Shown: in pieces, positions 14,166 to 20,530 of the stretch
Layout of the letters: each line of letters opens with the position of its first letter
Position numbering within the stretch: position 1 is the first letter of the stretch
NCBI GenBank assembly: GCA_964614655.1
Contig: CAZTPF010000032.1
Coordinates: 1-20,530, forward strand
Origin: Casp-actino8 sp964614655
Lineage (GTDB): Bacteria > Actinomycetota > Acidimicrobiia > Acidimicrobiales > Ilumatobacteraceae
Reading direction: 5' to 3'
DNA: 20,530 nt
Notes under the pieces: model-generated
The model's input: only the letters and a program-made list of their open reading frames with translations
Databases searched by the model: none
What the model was told of the DNA's origin: nothing
Translations under genes and position numbers: made by a program

Positions 14166-14171
14166 AACCTA
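14166..14171 (-). promoter_or_regulatory. Putative -10 element for leaderless radA, overlapping an upstream stop codon
   Basis: Leftward TAGGTT is followed by exactly 6 nt and then GTG of radA (14159). Its first three bases are the TAG stop of the LppM-like gene (14169-14171), so the promoter core and the end of the preceding gene share sequence. Confidence 0.6.
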
Positions 14172-14987
14172 GGCATCGGGTGTGTCACGGGATGGTCGTC
14201 GTCGAATGGGTGCACGACGGGACACACCACGTCGGCGACGGGCGAACATGACGAGAAGGATCAACAGACCCATGAGGACGAGCCAGACTCCGAGCACGAC
14301 TCCCACCACGGTGGCGATCGTCTTCCAGACTCCTCCGTCGACCTTGGTCTCGACCGTGCCGAGAACGACGGCTTGCGACGAGCCATCGAGTGGTGCAGCC
14401 CACACGACTCCGCCCTCGGCTTCGGTACCGGTCGACTTGCGGATCTCACCGGGCAGACGGGCCAGCACCGTGAACGACACCGACTGCATCGGATCGACGC
14501 CCATGGTGTCGATGGTCGACTGCCACGGAGCGGCGCCGATCAACGAACTGAGTTCGGGATCGGAGAACGCCTCCACTCCGCCGACGAATTGCAGAGACGC
14601 GTCGAAAGTCGTGGCCACATCGCGTCCGTCGACCGTGCGCTTCAACACCGGATCGAGGAGAGGTCCGTTCGGACCGTTGATCTGCCGCAAGGCGCGAGTC
14701 GCCTCGTCGGGAGACTCGAATTCGTAGGACAGAACAACTCGGATCCCCCCGTTGTTGATCTGGGTCGGGCCTTCGATCGTCCAGCCGCTCGTCAGCAGGT
14801 CTTCCACCCGCAGATCCTCGATGAGGCCCGGAACGGCCGACACCACCTGGCTGTCGAGATCGACGGTGACGGCGATTCGACCGGCCCCGTCGTCGTCGGC
14901 GTCGATCTGCAACTTGATGTCGACTCGGCACGCAGCGAGCACGAGGGTCAGGGCGACGACGAGAGCGACCCTGACGCGAACCAGCAC
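14169..14987 (-). CDS. LppM-like lipoprotein with C-terminal membrane anchor
   Basis: The 272-residue product has a lipoprotein signal with lipobox LAAC (C20), an exported domain of about 180 residues rich in beta structure (VDIKLQIDADDDGAGRIAVTVDLD...), a C-terminal membrane helix at about 225-250, and a short Arg-rich cytosolic tail (RRRRGVSRRAPIRRRP). This double-anchored layout matches mycobacterial LppM and its relatives (DUF3153-like), whose biochemical role is not settled. The start is GTG 14985-14987, with TAAGTT 6 nt upstream and no Shine-Dalgarno, suggesting a leaderless transcript. It lies 34 bp after clpC and 9 bp before radA on the same strand. Assignment is by architecture and the N-terminal strand pattern. 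Confidence 0.7.
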   Translation of the reverse strand: MLVRVRVALVVALTLVLAACRVDIKLQIDADDDGAGRIAVTVDLDSQVVSAVPGLIEDLRVEDLLTSGWTIEGPTQINNGGIRVVLSYEFESPDEATRALRQINGPNGPLLDPVLKRTVDGRDVATTFDASLQFVGGVEAFSDPELSSLIGAAPWQSTIDTMGVDPMQSVSFTVLARLPGEIRKSTGTEAEGGVVWAAPLDGSSQAVVLGTVETKVDGGVWKTIATVVGVVLGVWLVLMGLLILLVMFARRRRGVSRRAPIRRRPSRDTPDA

Positions 14988-14993
14988 CTCGCG

Positions 14994-14999
14994 AACTTA
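14994..14999 (-). promoter_or_regulatory. Putative -10 element for leaderless LppM-like gene
   Basis: Leftward TAAGTT is followed by 6 nt and the GTG start (14987). It lies in the 34-bp gap after clpC and has the same geometry as the elements before radA and coaA. Confidence 0.55.
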
Positions 15000-15021
15000 C
15001 CCCGTACGAGCGATCAGGTGA

Positions 15022-17589
15022 TCAGTCGTTGGTGGGTGCGTCGGCTTCGCCGTTGCCCTCGCCGACACCGGCCAACTCGATGGTCGACGGTGGCTGGAAG
15101 CCCTCGACGGCCTTGAAGCCGAGTCGCTGTTCGCCTGGGCGCTCCGGATCGTCCTCGGTGTCGACGACGATGATCTCGCCGGCGCGGAACTGCTTGTAGA
15201 GGATCTTCTCGCTGAGAGCGTCTTCGATGAGGCGCTGGATGGCACGACGCAGAGGACGAGCACCGAGAGTGGGGTCGTACCCCTTGTCGGCGAGGAACTC
15301 CTTGGCGGCCTGGGTGAGTTCGATACCGAGACCTTGGGCCTCGAGCTGCGTGGTGAGTCGCTTCAGCATGAGGTCGACCATCTGCATGACCTCGTCCTTG
15401 GCGAGTTCGTGGAAGACGATGACCTCGTCGATGCGGTTCAGGAACTCGGGGCGGAAGTGGTTCTTCAGCGAGTCCATCACCTTGTCGCGCATGCGGGCGT
15501 AGCTCATGGCTTCGTCGGCCTTGGTGAAGCCCACGTTCGCCTTGCGCAACTCCTGCGTGCCGAGGTTCGACGTCATGATGATGATCGTGTTGCGGAAGTC
15601 GACCGAGCGGCCCTGGCTGTCGGTCAGACGACCCTCTTCGAGAATCTGCAGCAACGTGTTGAACACGTCGGGGTGCGCCTTTTCGATCTCGTCGAAGAGG
15701 ACCACGCTGAACGGCTTGCGGCGCACGGCTTCGGTGAGCTGACCACCTTCGTCGTAGCCGACATAGCCGGGGGGCGAACCGACGAGACGGCTCACGGTGT
15801 GCTTCTCCATGTACTCCGACATGTCGAGCGTGATGAGCGACTGCTCGTCACCGAACAAGAACTCGGCCAAGGTCTTGGCGAGTTCGGTCTTGCCCACACC
15901 AGTGGGGCCGAGGAAGATGAACGAGCCGCTCGGACGCTTCGGGTCTTTCAGGCCCGCACGGGTACGACGGATGCTCTGCGACACGGCCTTGATGGCGTCT
16001 TCTTGGCCGATGATCCGCTTGTGGAGTTCGGCTTCCATGTTGAGGAGCTTCTGCGTCTCTTCTTCGGTGAGCTTGTAGACCGGAATACCCGTCCAGATGC
16101 TCAGCACTTCGGCGATGCACTCCTCGTCGACCTCGTCGAACAGGTCGACGCCCGACGCCTTGATCTCGGCTTCCTTGTCGGCCTTTTCGGTCTGGAGTTG
16201 CTTCTCTTCGTCGCGAAGACGGCTCGCCTCTTCGTAGTTCTGCTCTTCGACGGCGCGCTTCTTGGCTTCCTGGATCTCGGTGAGCTTGGTCTCCATCTCC
16301 TTCAGATCGGGAGGAGTGGTCATGCGCTTGATGCGCAGACGGCTACCGGCTTCGTCGATCAGGTCGATGGCCTTGTCGGGCAGATGGCGATCGGAGATGT
16401 ACCGGTCGGCGAGGTTGGCCGACGCGACGAGCGCCTGATCGGTGATGGTCACACGGTGGTGCGACTCGTACTTGTCGCGCACACCCTTCAGGATCTCGAT
16501 GGTGTGAGCCACGGTGGGCTCTTCGACCTTGACCGGCTGGAATCGACGCTCGAGAGCGGCGTCCTTCTCGAGGTGCTTGCGGTACTCGTCGAGAGTGGTC
16601 GCGCCGATCGTCTGGAGTTCGCCGCGAGCGAGCATCGGCTTCAAGATGCTGGCGGCGTCGATCGCGCCTTCGGCCGCGCCGGCACCGACCAGCGTGTGGA
16701 TCTCGTCGATGAAAAGGATGATGTCGCCGCGGGTGCGGATCTCTTTCAACACCTTCTTCAGGCGCTCCTCGAAGTCGCCGCGGTAGCGGCTACCAGCCAC
16801 CAGCGCACCGAGGTCGAGTGTGTAGAGCTGCTTGTTGCGCAGAGTGTCGGGAACGTCGTTCGACACGATCTTCTGGGCGAGACCTTCCACGATGGCGGTC
16901 TTGCCGACACCCGGCTCGCCGATGAGGACGGGATTGTTCTTGGTGCGGCGGGAGAGGATCTGCATGACCCGCTCCATTTCGCGGGCCCGGCCGATGACCG
17001 GATCGAGCTTCTTCTCGCGCGCGAGCTGGGTCATGTTGCGGCCGAACTGATCGAGGATCTGGCTACCGCCCTTGTCGCCCTCTTCTTTGCCACCCCGCTC
17101 GGAGGAGGCTTCGCGACCGCCGGCCGGCGCCTCGCTCTTGCCCTGCGGACCCTGGTAGCCCGACAGAAGCTGGATGACCTGCTGGCGAACTCGGCTCAGG
17201 TCGGCGCCCAACTTCACGAGGACCTGCGCGGCGACTCCTTCACCTTCACGGATGAGGCCGAGAAGGATGTGCTCGGTGCCGATGTAGTTGTGGCCGAGCT
17301 GAAGAGCCTCACGCAGCGAGAGCTCGAGAACCTTCTTGGCTCGTGGGGTGAACGGAATGTGACCCGACGGCGACGAGCCGCCCTGTCCGATGATCTCTTC
17401 GACCTGAGCCCGCACCGCCTCGAGGGAGATGCCGAGAGTTTCGAGTGCCTTGGCGGCGACTCCTTCGCCTTCGTGAATGAGGCCAAGGAGGATGTGCTCG
17501 GTGCCGATGTAGCTGTGGTTCAGCAGTCGCGCTTCTTCTTGGGCCAGTACGACCACTCGTCGGGCTCGGTCGGTGAAGCGTTCGAACAT
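15022..17589 (-). CDS. clpC: ATP-dependent Clp protease ATPase subunit ClpC
   Basis: ClpC is the Hsp100 unfoldase that feeds substrates to ClpP. The 855 residues show two N-terminal Clp repeats (about 1-145, each with YIGTEHILLGLI), a Gly/Lys-rich linker, and NBD1 with Walker A GEPGVGKT (224-231) and ILFIDEIHT (291-299). The UVR-type middle coiled coil lies at about 425-475. NBD2 has GPTGVGKTE (561-569) and GYVGYDEGG (608-616), followed by the D2-small domain and an acidic tail. The start is ATG 17589, with AAAGG 7 nt upstream. The leftward TAGAGT at 17614-17619 is a plausible -10, giving a leader of about 18 nt. It heads a clpC / LppM-like / radA group. Confidence 0.98.
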   Translation of the reverse strand: MFERFTDRARRVVVLAQEEARLLNHSYIGTEHILLGLIHEGEGVAAKALETLGISLEAVRAQVEEIIGQGGSSPSGHIPFTPRAKKVLELSLREALQLGHNYIGTEHILLGLIREGEGVAAQVLVKLGADLSRVRQQVIQLLSGYQGPQGKSEAPAGGREASSERGGKEEGDKGGSQILDQFGRNMTQLAREKKLDPVIGRAREMERVMQILSRRTKNNPVLIGEPGVGKTAIVEGLAQKIVSNDVPDTLRNKQLYTLDLGALVAGSRYRGDFEERLKKVLKEIRTRGDIILFIDEIHTLVGAGAAEGAIDAASILKPMLARGELQTIGATTLDEYRKHLEKDAALERRFQPVKVEEPTVAHTIEILKGVRDKYESHHRVTITDQALVASANLADRYISDRHLPDKAIDLIDEAGSRLRIKRMTTPPDLKEMETKLTEIQEAKKRAVEEQNYEEASRLRDEEKQLQTEKADKEAEIKASGVDLFDEVDEECIAEVLSIWTGIPVYKLTEEETQKLLNMEAELHKRIIGQEDAIKAVSQSIRRTRAGLKDPKRPSGSFIFLGPTGVGKTELAKTLAEFLFGDEQSLITLDMSEYMEKHTVSRLVGSPPGYVGYDEGGQLTEAVRRKPFSVVLFDEIEKAHPDVFNTLLQILEEGRLTDSQGRSVDFRNTIIIMTSNLGTQELRKANVGFTKADEAMSYARMRDKVMDSLKNHFRPEFLNRIDEVIVFHELAKDEVMQMVDLMLKRLTTQLEAQGLGIELTQAAKEFLADKGYDPTLGARPLRRAIQRLIEDALSEKILYKQFRAGEIIVVDTEDDPERPGEQRLGFKAVEGFQPPSTIELAGVGEGNGEADAPTND

Positions 17590-17613
17590 GCTCAGCCTTT
17601 CGTCCTGCGGGTC

Positions 17614-17619
17614 ACTCTA
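17614..17619 (-). promoter_or_regulatory. Putative -10 hexamer for clpC
   Basis: Leftward TAGAGT lies 24 nt before the clpC ATG, which predicts a short leader carrying AAAGG. A weak -35 candidate CGGACC occurs 16 nt upstream. Confidence 0.4.
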
Positions 17620-17700
17620 CAGGTGGTGTGTGGCAGGTCCGAGGCGGCGGAAAAGGTGGTGTGGACGTGTCAGACGTCTCCGAAACGATGATGGATCTCA

Positions 17701-17716
17701 CTCGTGCCCACACGAG
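17701..17716. promoter_or_regulatory. Inverted repeat in the clpC / polyprenyl synthase divergent promoter region
   Basis: CTCGTG-CCCA-CACGAG is a perfect 6-bp dyad with a 4-bp loop, lying 10 bp upstream of the synthase -10 candidate and covering its -35 position. A second palindrome AGACGTCT occurs at 17672-17679. Either could be an operator, but no family consensus was recognised. Confidence 0.35.
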
Positions 17717-17726
17717 GAAATACGCC

Positions 17727-17732
17727 TAGCCT
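17727..17732 (+). promoter_or_regulatory. Putative -10 element for leaderless polyprenyl synthase gene
   Basis: TAGCCT is followed by exactly 6 nt and the GTG start at 17739. No Shine-Dalgarno precedes the start (CTGCCGGT), consistent with a leaderless transcript. Confidence 0.55.
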
Positions 17733-17738
17733 GCCGGT

Positions 17739-18710
17739 GTGAGCGGGTCTCCTCTTCTCGGTCTTCCGACGTCGGATGCCGACCGCGAACGGGTCGAAGC
17801 GGCTTTGAAGGACGCGGTCCGAACGCCGGACGCCTATCTCACCGAGATCGCATCACACCTGCTTCTCGCCGGGGGCAAACGGCTACGGCCGATGTTCAGC
17901 GTGGTCGCAGCCCAGGTTGCCGGTGGTCCGACCACCGAAGACGCCGTTCAGGGTGGCATCGCTTGTGAACTCGTGCATCTCGGATCGCTCTATCACGACG
18001 ACGTGATGGACGAATCCCCCACCCGTCGTGGTGTCGACACCGTGAACGCCAAATGGGGAAATCTGCAGGCCATTCTGGCCGGCGACTTCTTGTTGGCCCG
18101 AGCCTCCGAGATCGCCGCATCCCTCGGAACCGAGGTGGCGGGACTGCTCGCCCGCACCATCGGCCGGCTCTGTGAAGGGCAGATCGAAGAACTCCGCCAC
18201 ACCTACAACGTGGCGCGGCCGGTCGACAGCTATTTGTCGTCGATCGCCGGCAAGACGGCGTCGTTGTACGCGACTGCAGCCCGCATCGGCGGATTGGTCA
18301 GCGGCTTCCCGGCTCCGGTCACCGATGCCCTCACCGAATTCGGCGAGGCGTACGGCATGGTCTTCCAGATCGTCGACGACCTGCTCGACATCTCGTCGAC
18401 CGACGAGGAACTCGGCAAGCCGGCCGGCCACGACATGGTGGAAGGTGTCTACACGTATCCGGTTCTGCACACCCTCATGACGGGTGGAACGCCGGCTCGT
18501 GAACTCGCCGATCTGTTGGGCTCGCCTCTCTCGGCCGTCGAGAAGGACAAGGCCATGACGATCGTGCGTGGCAACGGCGGGATCGAAGCAGCGCGGCAAC
18601 TCGCGCTCGATTACGTGCGTCGCGCCGAAGCGGCCTGCGACCGCATGCCGAATTCGGCGGCCACCGAGGCGTTGCGGGCGACTCCTGCCGCGCTGCTCGC
18701 CAGTGTCTAG
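17739..18710 (+). CDS. Polyprenyl (isoprenyl) diphosphate synthase, probably long-chain
   Basis: This 323-residue trans-prenyltransferase condenses isopentenyl diphosphate onto allylic diphosphates. The family motifs are intact: GGKRLRP (45-51), the first Asp-rich motif DDVMD (87-91), RRG (97-99), GKT (171-173), FQIVDDLLD with the second Asp-rich motif DDLLD (213-217), and a following KPAGHD. Small residues (G82, S83) sit 4-5 positions before the first Asp motif, where bulky ones would limit chain length. I therefore infer a long-chain product such as the menaquinone side-chain precursor. The start is GTG 17739, preceded by TAGCCT. The stop shares the CTAG at 18707-18710 with the stop of the convergent gene. 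Confidence 0.92.
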   Translation: MSGSPLLGLPTSDADRERVEAALKDAVRTPDAYLTEIASHLLLAGGKRLRPMFSVVAAQVAGGPTTEDAVQGGIACELVHLGSLYHDDVMDESPTRRGVDTVNAKWGNLQAILAGDFLLARASEIAASLGTEVAGLLARTIGRLCEGQIEELRHTYNVARPVDSYLSSIAGKTASLYATAARIGGLVSGFPAPVTDALTEFGEAYGMVFQIVDDLLDISSTDEELGKPAGHDMVEGVYTYPVLHTLMTGGTPARELADLLGSPLSAVEKDKAMTIVRGNGGIEAARQLALDYVRRAEAACDRMPNSAATEALRATPAALLASV

Positions 18711-19876
18711 TTCGCGTTCGGCTCGAACTGCTCGAGAATCGGCGCGATCAATTCCGTGTGGACGTTCTGGATGTTCCCGACTCCCGAGTCGCGATTCACG
18801 GCGATGACGAGGTTGCGAGACGGCGATACGTGCACCGTCTGCCCCCAGACTCCTCGAGCGACCATTTCGCCGTCCTCGATCCACCATTGGGCGCCGTAGT
18901 AGTCGGCGGTGGGCGCCGGTGTGCGGGCGTAATCGACCCAGCCGTCGGGCAGAACGCGAACATCGCCCCAGTAGCCGTCGTGCAGAAAGAGAAGACCGAA
19001 GCGGGCGAAGTCGCGAGTCGTGGAGTCAGCGCCCATCATCCCGATCCACTTCCCCGACGGTTCTCGTTGAAGAACAGTCGATGTGATGCCGATCGGATCG
19101 AGAAGTCGTGACGCGAGGTAATCGTCGACGGCATCGGGACCACCGAGAACGTCACTGATGATTCCCGAGAGAATCGACGTCGTACCTGAGCTGTACTTCC
19201 AGACCGAACCCGGACGGGCTTCGAGTGGCTTGCTCGCGGCGTACTCCAACGAGTCGTATGCGCCAAGGATCGAGATCACATCGGACGGTCCACCTTGTGG
19301 TTGGTAGGTCTCGTTCCAGGCGAGACCACTCGACATGTGAAGGAGATTCTCGATGGTGATCGCACTGCGCGGATCATCGGATTGCGACCACAGGTCGACG
19401 GGTGCCGGTTGATCCAGTGCGAGGAGCCCGTCTTCGACGAGAAGGCCGACGAGTGTGCTGACGAACGATTTGGCGACCGAGAACGACGCCATGATCGAGG
19501 TGTCGTCGTCGGTCGGGTGATAGCGCTCGTAGACGATCTTGTCGTCGTGCACCACGACCACGCTTCGGAGTGCGCGCTGTCCGCCGACGTCGAGCATGTT
19601 CGACACGATCGAGTCGATGTACGAGACGTCGAAAGATGCCGGTGGTTCGGCGGTCTCCCAGTCGCCGCCGTCGAAGATGGTCTTCGGTTCGGCGAGAGTC
19701 GTGGATGTCGTCGTGCTGGCCGCGATCGTGCTGGTCTCGGTCGTGGCAATGGTCGTCGCGACGTCGTTCGTGGTCGGGGGAGCCGATGGCGACACTTGCT
19801 CGTCCGACGAAGTGCACGACACGGCGACACATGCGACCGCGAGAACGGCAGCGTTCCGGAATGATCCCCTCATCAC
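18707..19876 (-). CDS. Serine beta-lactamase-like hydrolase, exported lipoprotein
   Basis: The 389-residue protein belongs to the class C beta-lactamase / DD-peptidase-like fold. It has S133-V-A-K136 as the SxxK motif (ASFSVAKSF), NLLHMSSGL (about 177-185), Y228-S-S230 at the YxN position (WKYSSGTT) and a GVWGQTVHVSP segment near the C-terminus. The N-terminus is a signal peptide with candidate lipidation Cys21, followed by a Thr/Ser-rich linker (about 30-63) holding the domain off the membrane. Substrate cannot be read from sequence; members include esterases and peptidases as well as lactamases. GTG 19876 and ATG 19873 are adjacent. GTG fits TAGTCT at 6 nt, so I use it. Confidence 0.88.
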   Translation of the reverse strand: MMRGSFRNAAVLAVACVAVSCTSSDEQVSPSAPPTTNDVATTIATTETSTIAASTTTSTTLAEPKTIFDGGDWETAEPPASFDVSYIDSIVSNMLDVGGQRALRSVVVVHDDKIVYERYHPTDDDTSIMASFSVAKSFVSTLVGLLVEDGLLALDQPAPVDLWSQSDDPRSAITIENLLHMSSGLAWNETYQPQGGPSDVISILGAYDSLEYAASKPLEARPGSVWKYSSGTTSILSGIISDVLGGPDAVDDYLASRLLDPIGITSTVLQREPSGKWIGMMGADSTTRDFARFGLLFLHDGYWGDVRVLPDGWVDYARTPAPTADYYGAQWWIEDGEMVARGVWGQTVHVSPSRNLVIAVNRDSGVGNIQNVHTELIAPILEQFEPNAN

Positions 19877-19880
19877 GTGT

Positions 19881-20530
19881 TCAGACTAGGAGGCTCCGTG
19901 CGGCTGACAGACCACTCGTCACCGCACCCTCGACTTTCGGTCCGGCGAAGGCGTCGCCGGCCAGAACGAGCGAGCCGGATGCATCGATCCAATGAGGATC
20001 GGGCCAGAGGCGCATCGGAGTGGCGAAGCGCCATCTCTTGAACTGTGACTCGATCACCTCGGCGTCACCGATGTAGTCGCGAGCAGCAGCCAACAAAGCT
20101 GCATGAGCGTCGTCATGAGCGGTATCCCAGTTCTCGAGGCTCCACGTGGGATTCGCATGCAGAGTGAGTGCACTCACCGGCGACACACCTTTTTGGAAGT
20201 TGTCTCCCACCCACGAGAAGACGTCGTCGGGATTCTGTAGACCGCCGGGAGGTGGAACTCTCGACGGGCGATCGAGAACGGCGAGTACGCCGAGTGTTCG
20301 TTCGTAGTCGGTCATGAGCAGATCGTTCGGCAACTCGACGTCGGTGTTGGCGACCAACGAATACGACTGAGGAATCGGACACGTGAGCACGACGGCATCG
20401 GCGTCGAAGGTGGATGCATCGTCGAGTGTGAGACGCCACGTCGAATCGTGTCGGGCCAGCCCGAAGGCGAGGCTGGATGTTCGAACATCGAGCCCGGTCG
20501 CCAAGTACTTGGCGAGGGACGTCATTCCGT
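19881..20530 (-). CDS. Renalase-like FAD-dependent amine oxidase, C-terminal part
   Basis: The frame is open to the right edge: the codon before the internal Met at 20525 is Gly, giving GMTSLAKYLA, a family segment normally about 100 residues into the protein. The gene therefore continues outside the window and its FAD-binding GxGxxG part is not seen. The visible 216 residues include DADAVVLTCP, QFKRWRFATPM and the C-terminal FAD-contact segment LVLAGDAFAGPKVEGAVTSG, which are characteristic of renalase-like NAD(P)/FAD amine oxidases. Substrate is unknown. The stop TGA (19881-19883) overlaps the -10 candidate of the following serine hydrolase gene, 4 nt before its GTG. Confidence 0.85.
   Translation of the reverse strand, partial: GMTSLAKYLATGLDVRTSSLAFGLARHDSTWRLTLDDASTFDADAVVLTCPIPQSYSLVANTDVELPNDLLMTDYERTLGVLAVLDRPSRVPPPGGLQNPDDVFSWVGDNFQKGVSPVSALTLHANPTWSLENWDTAHDDAHAALLAAARDYIGDAEVIESQFKRWRFATPMRLWPDPHWIDASGSLVLAGDAFAGPKVEGAVTSGLSAARSLLV
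19883..19888 (-). promoter_or_regulatory. Putative -10 element for leaderless serine hydrolase gene
   Basis: Leftward TAGTCT is followed by 6 nt and GTG 19876. The element lies in the last codons of the upstream amine oxidase gene; its final T is the first base of that gene's TGA stop. Confidence 0.55.

Noticed and set aside
15334..17691. 785-codon rightward open frame opposite clpC
   Set aside because: It lies entirely antisense to a canonical ClpC, is low-complexity (Leu/Val/Glu/Asp-rich) and has no recognisable motifs. Long antisense frames are expected opposite GC-rich genes.

Overview
The window looks like chromosomal DNA of a free-living actinobacterium. I infer an Acidimicrobiia-type lineage from fairly high GC, frequent GTG starts, ClpC/LppM/RadA-type housekeeping genes, Ser/Thr/Asp-rich surface linkers and an actinobacterial Tad pilus cluster. 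No rRNA, tRNA, CRISPR array, insertion sequence or phage gene was seen. Gene density is very high and most junctions overlap or nearly touch.

Layout. 1-211 is the 3' end of an unrecognised rightward gene. 213-4164 holds four leftward genes: rmuC, a one-pass membrane protein of unknown function, coaA (type I pantothenate kinase) and map (methionine aminopeptidase with an N-terminal SEC-C zinc motif). A 319-bp divergent intergenic region (4165-4483) with a two-part inverted repeat follows. 4484-12212 is a compact rightward Tad/Flp-type pilus operon: CpaB-like SAF protein, CpaE/TadZ-like ATPase homologue without a P-loop, CpaF/TadA ATPase, TadB, TadC, a tiny pilin, two TadE-like proteins, a TadG-like protein, and a 707-residue membrane protein with a SARP/BTAD-like C-terminal half. 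12171-17589 is leftward: a heptad-repeat coiled-coil protein with a C-terminal membrane segment, radA, an LppM-like lipoprotein and clpC. 17739-18710 is a rightward polyprenyl diphosphate synthase. 18707-19876 is a leftward serine beta-lactamase-like lipoprotein, preceded by the 3' part of a leftward renalase-like FAD amine oxidase that runs off the window.

The pilus operon appears to be a self-contained envelope machine. CpaF powers assembly, TadB/TadC form the inner-membrane platform, and CpaB and the CpaE-like protein act in scaffolding or localisation. Four small proteins carry the same Arg-Asp-x-Gly motif just before a membrane helix, as expected of prepilin-peptidase substrates. No prepilin peptidase is in the window. 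The terminal membrane BTAD protein is the most unusual component.

The most general regulatory signal is a repeated start architecture. Five genes (coaA, radA, the LppM-like gene, the polyprenyl synthase, the serine hydrolase) begin with GTG placed exactly 6 or 7 nt after a TANNNT hexamer and lack a convincing Shine-Dalgarno. This is the known signature of leaderless transcripts. In radA the TAG of the -10 hexamer is also the stop codon of the preceding gene. The three convergent gene pairs leave no room for conventional terminators: a 1-nt gap, a 42-bp overlap and a shared CTAG.
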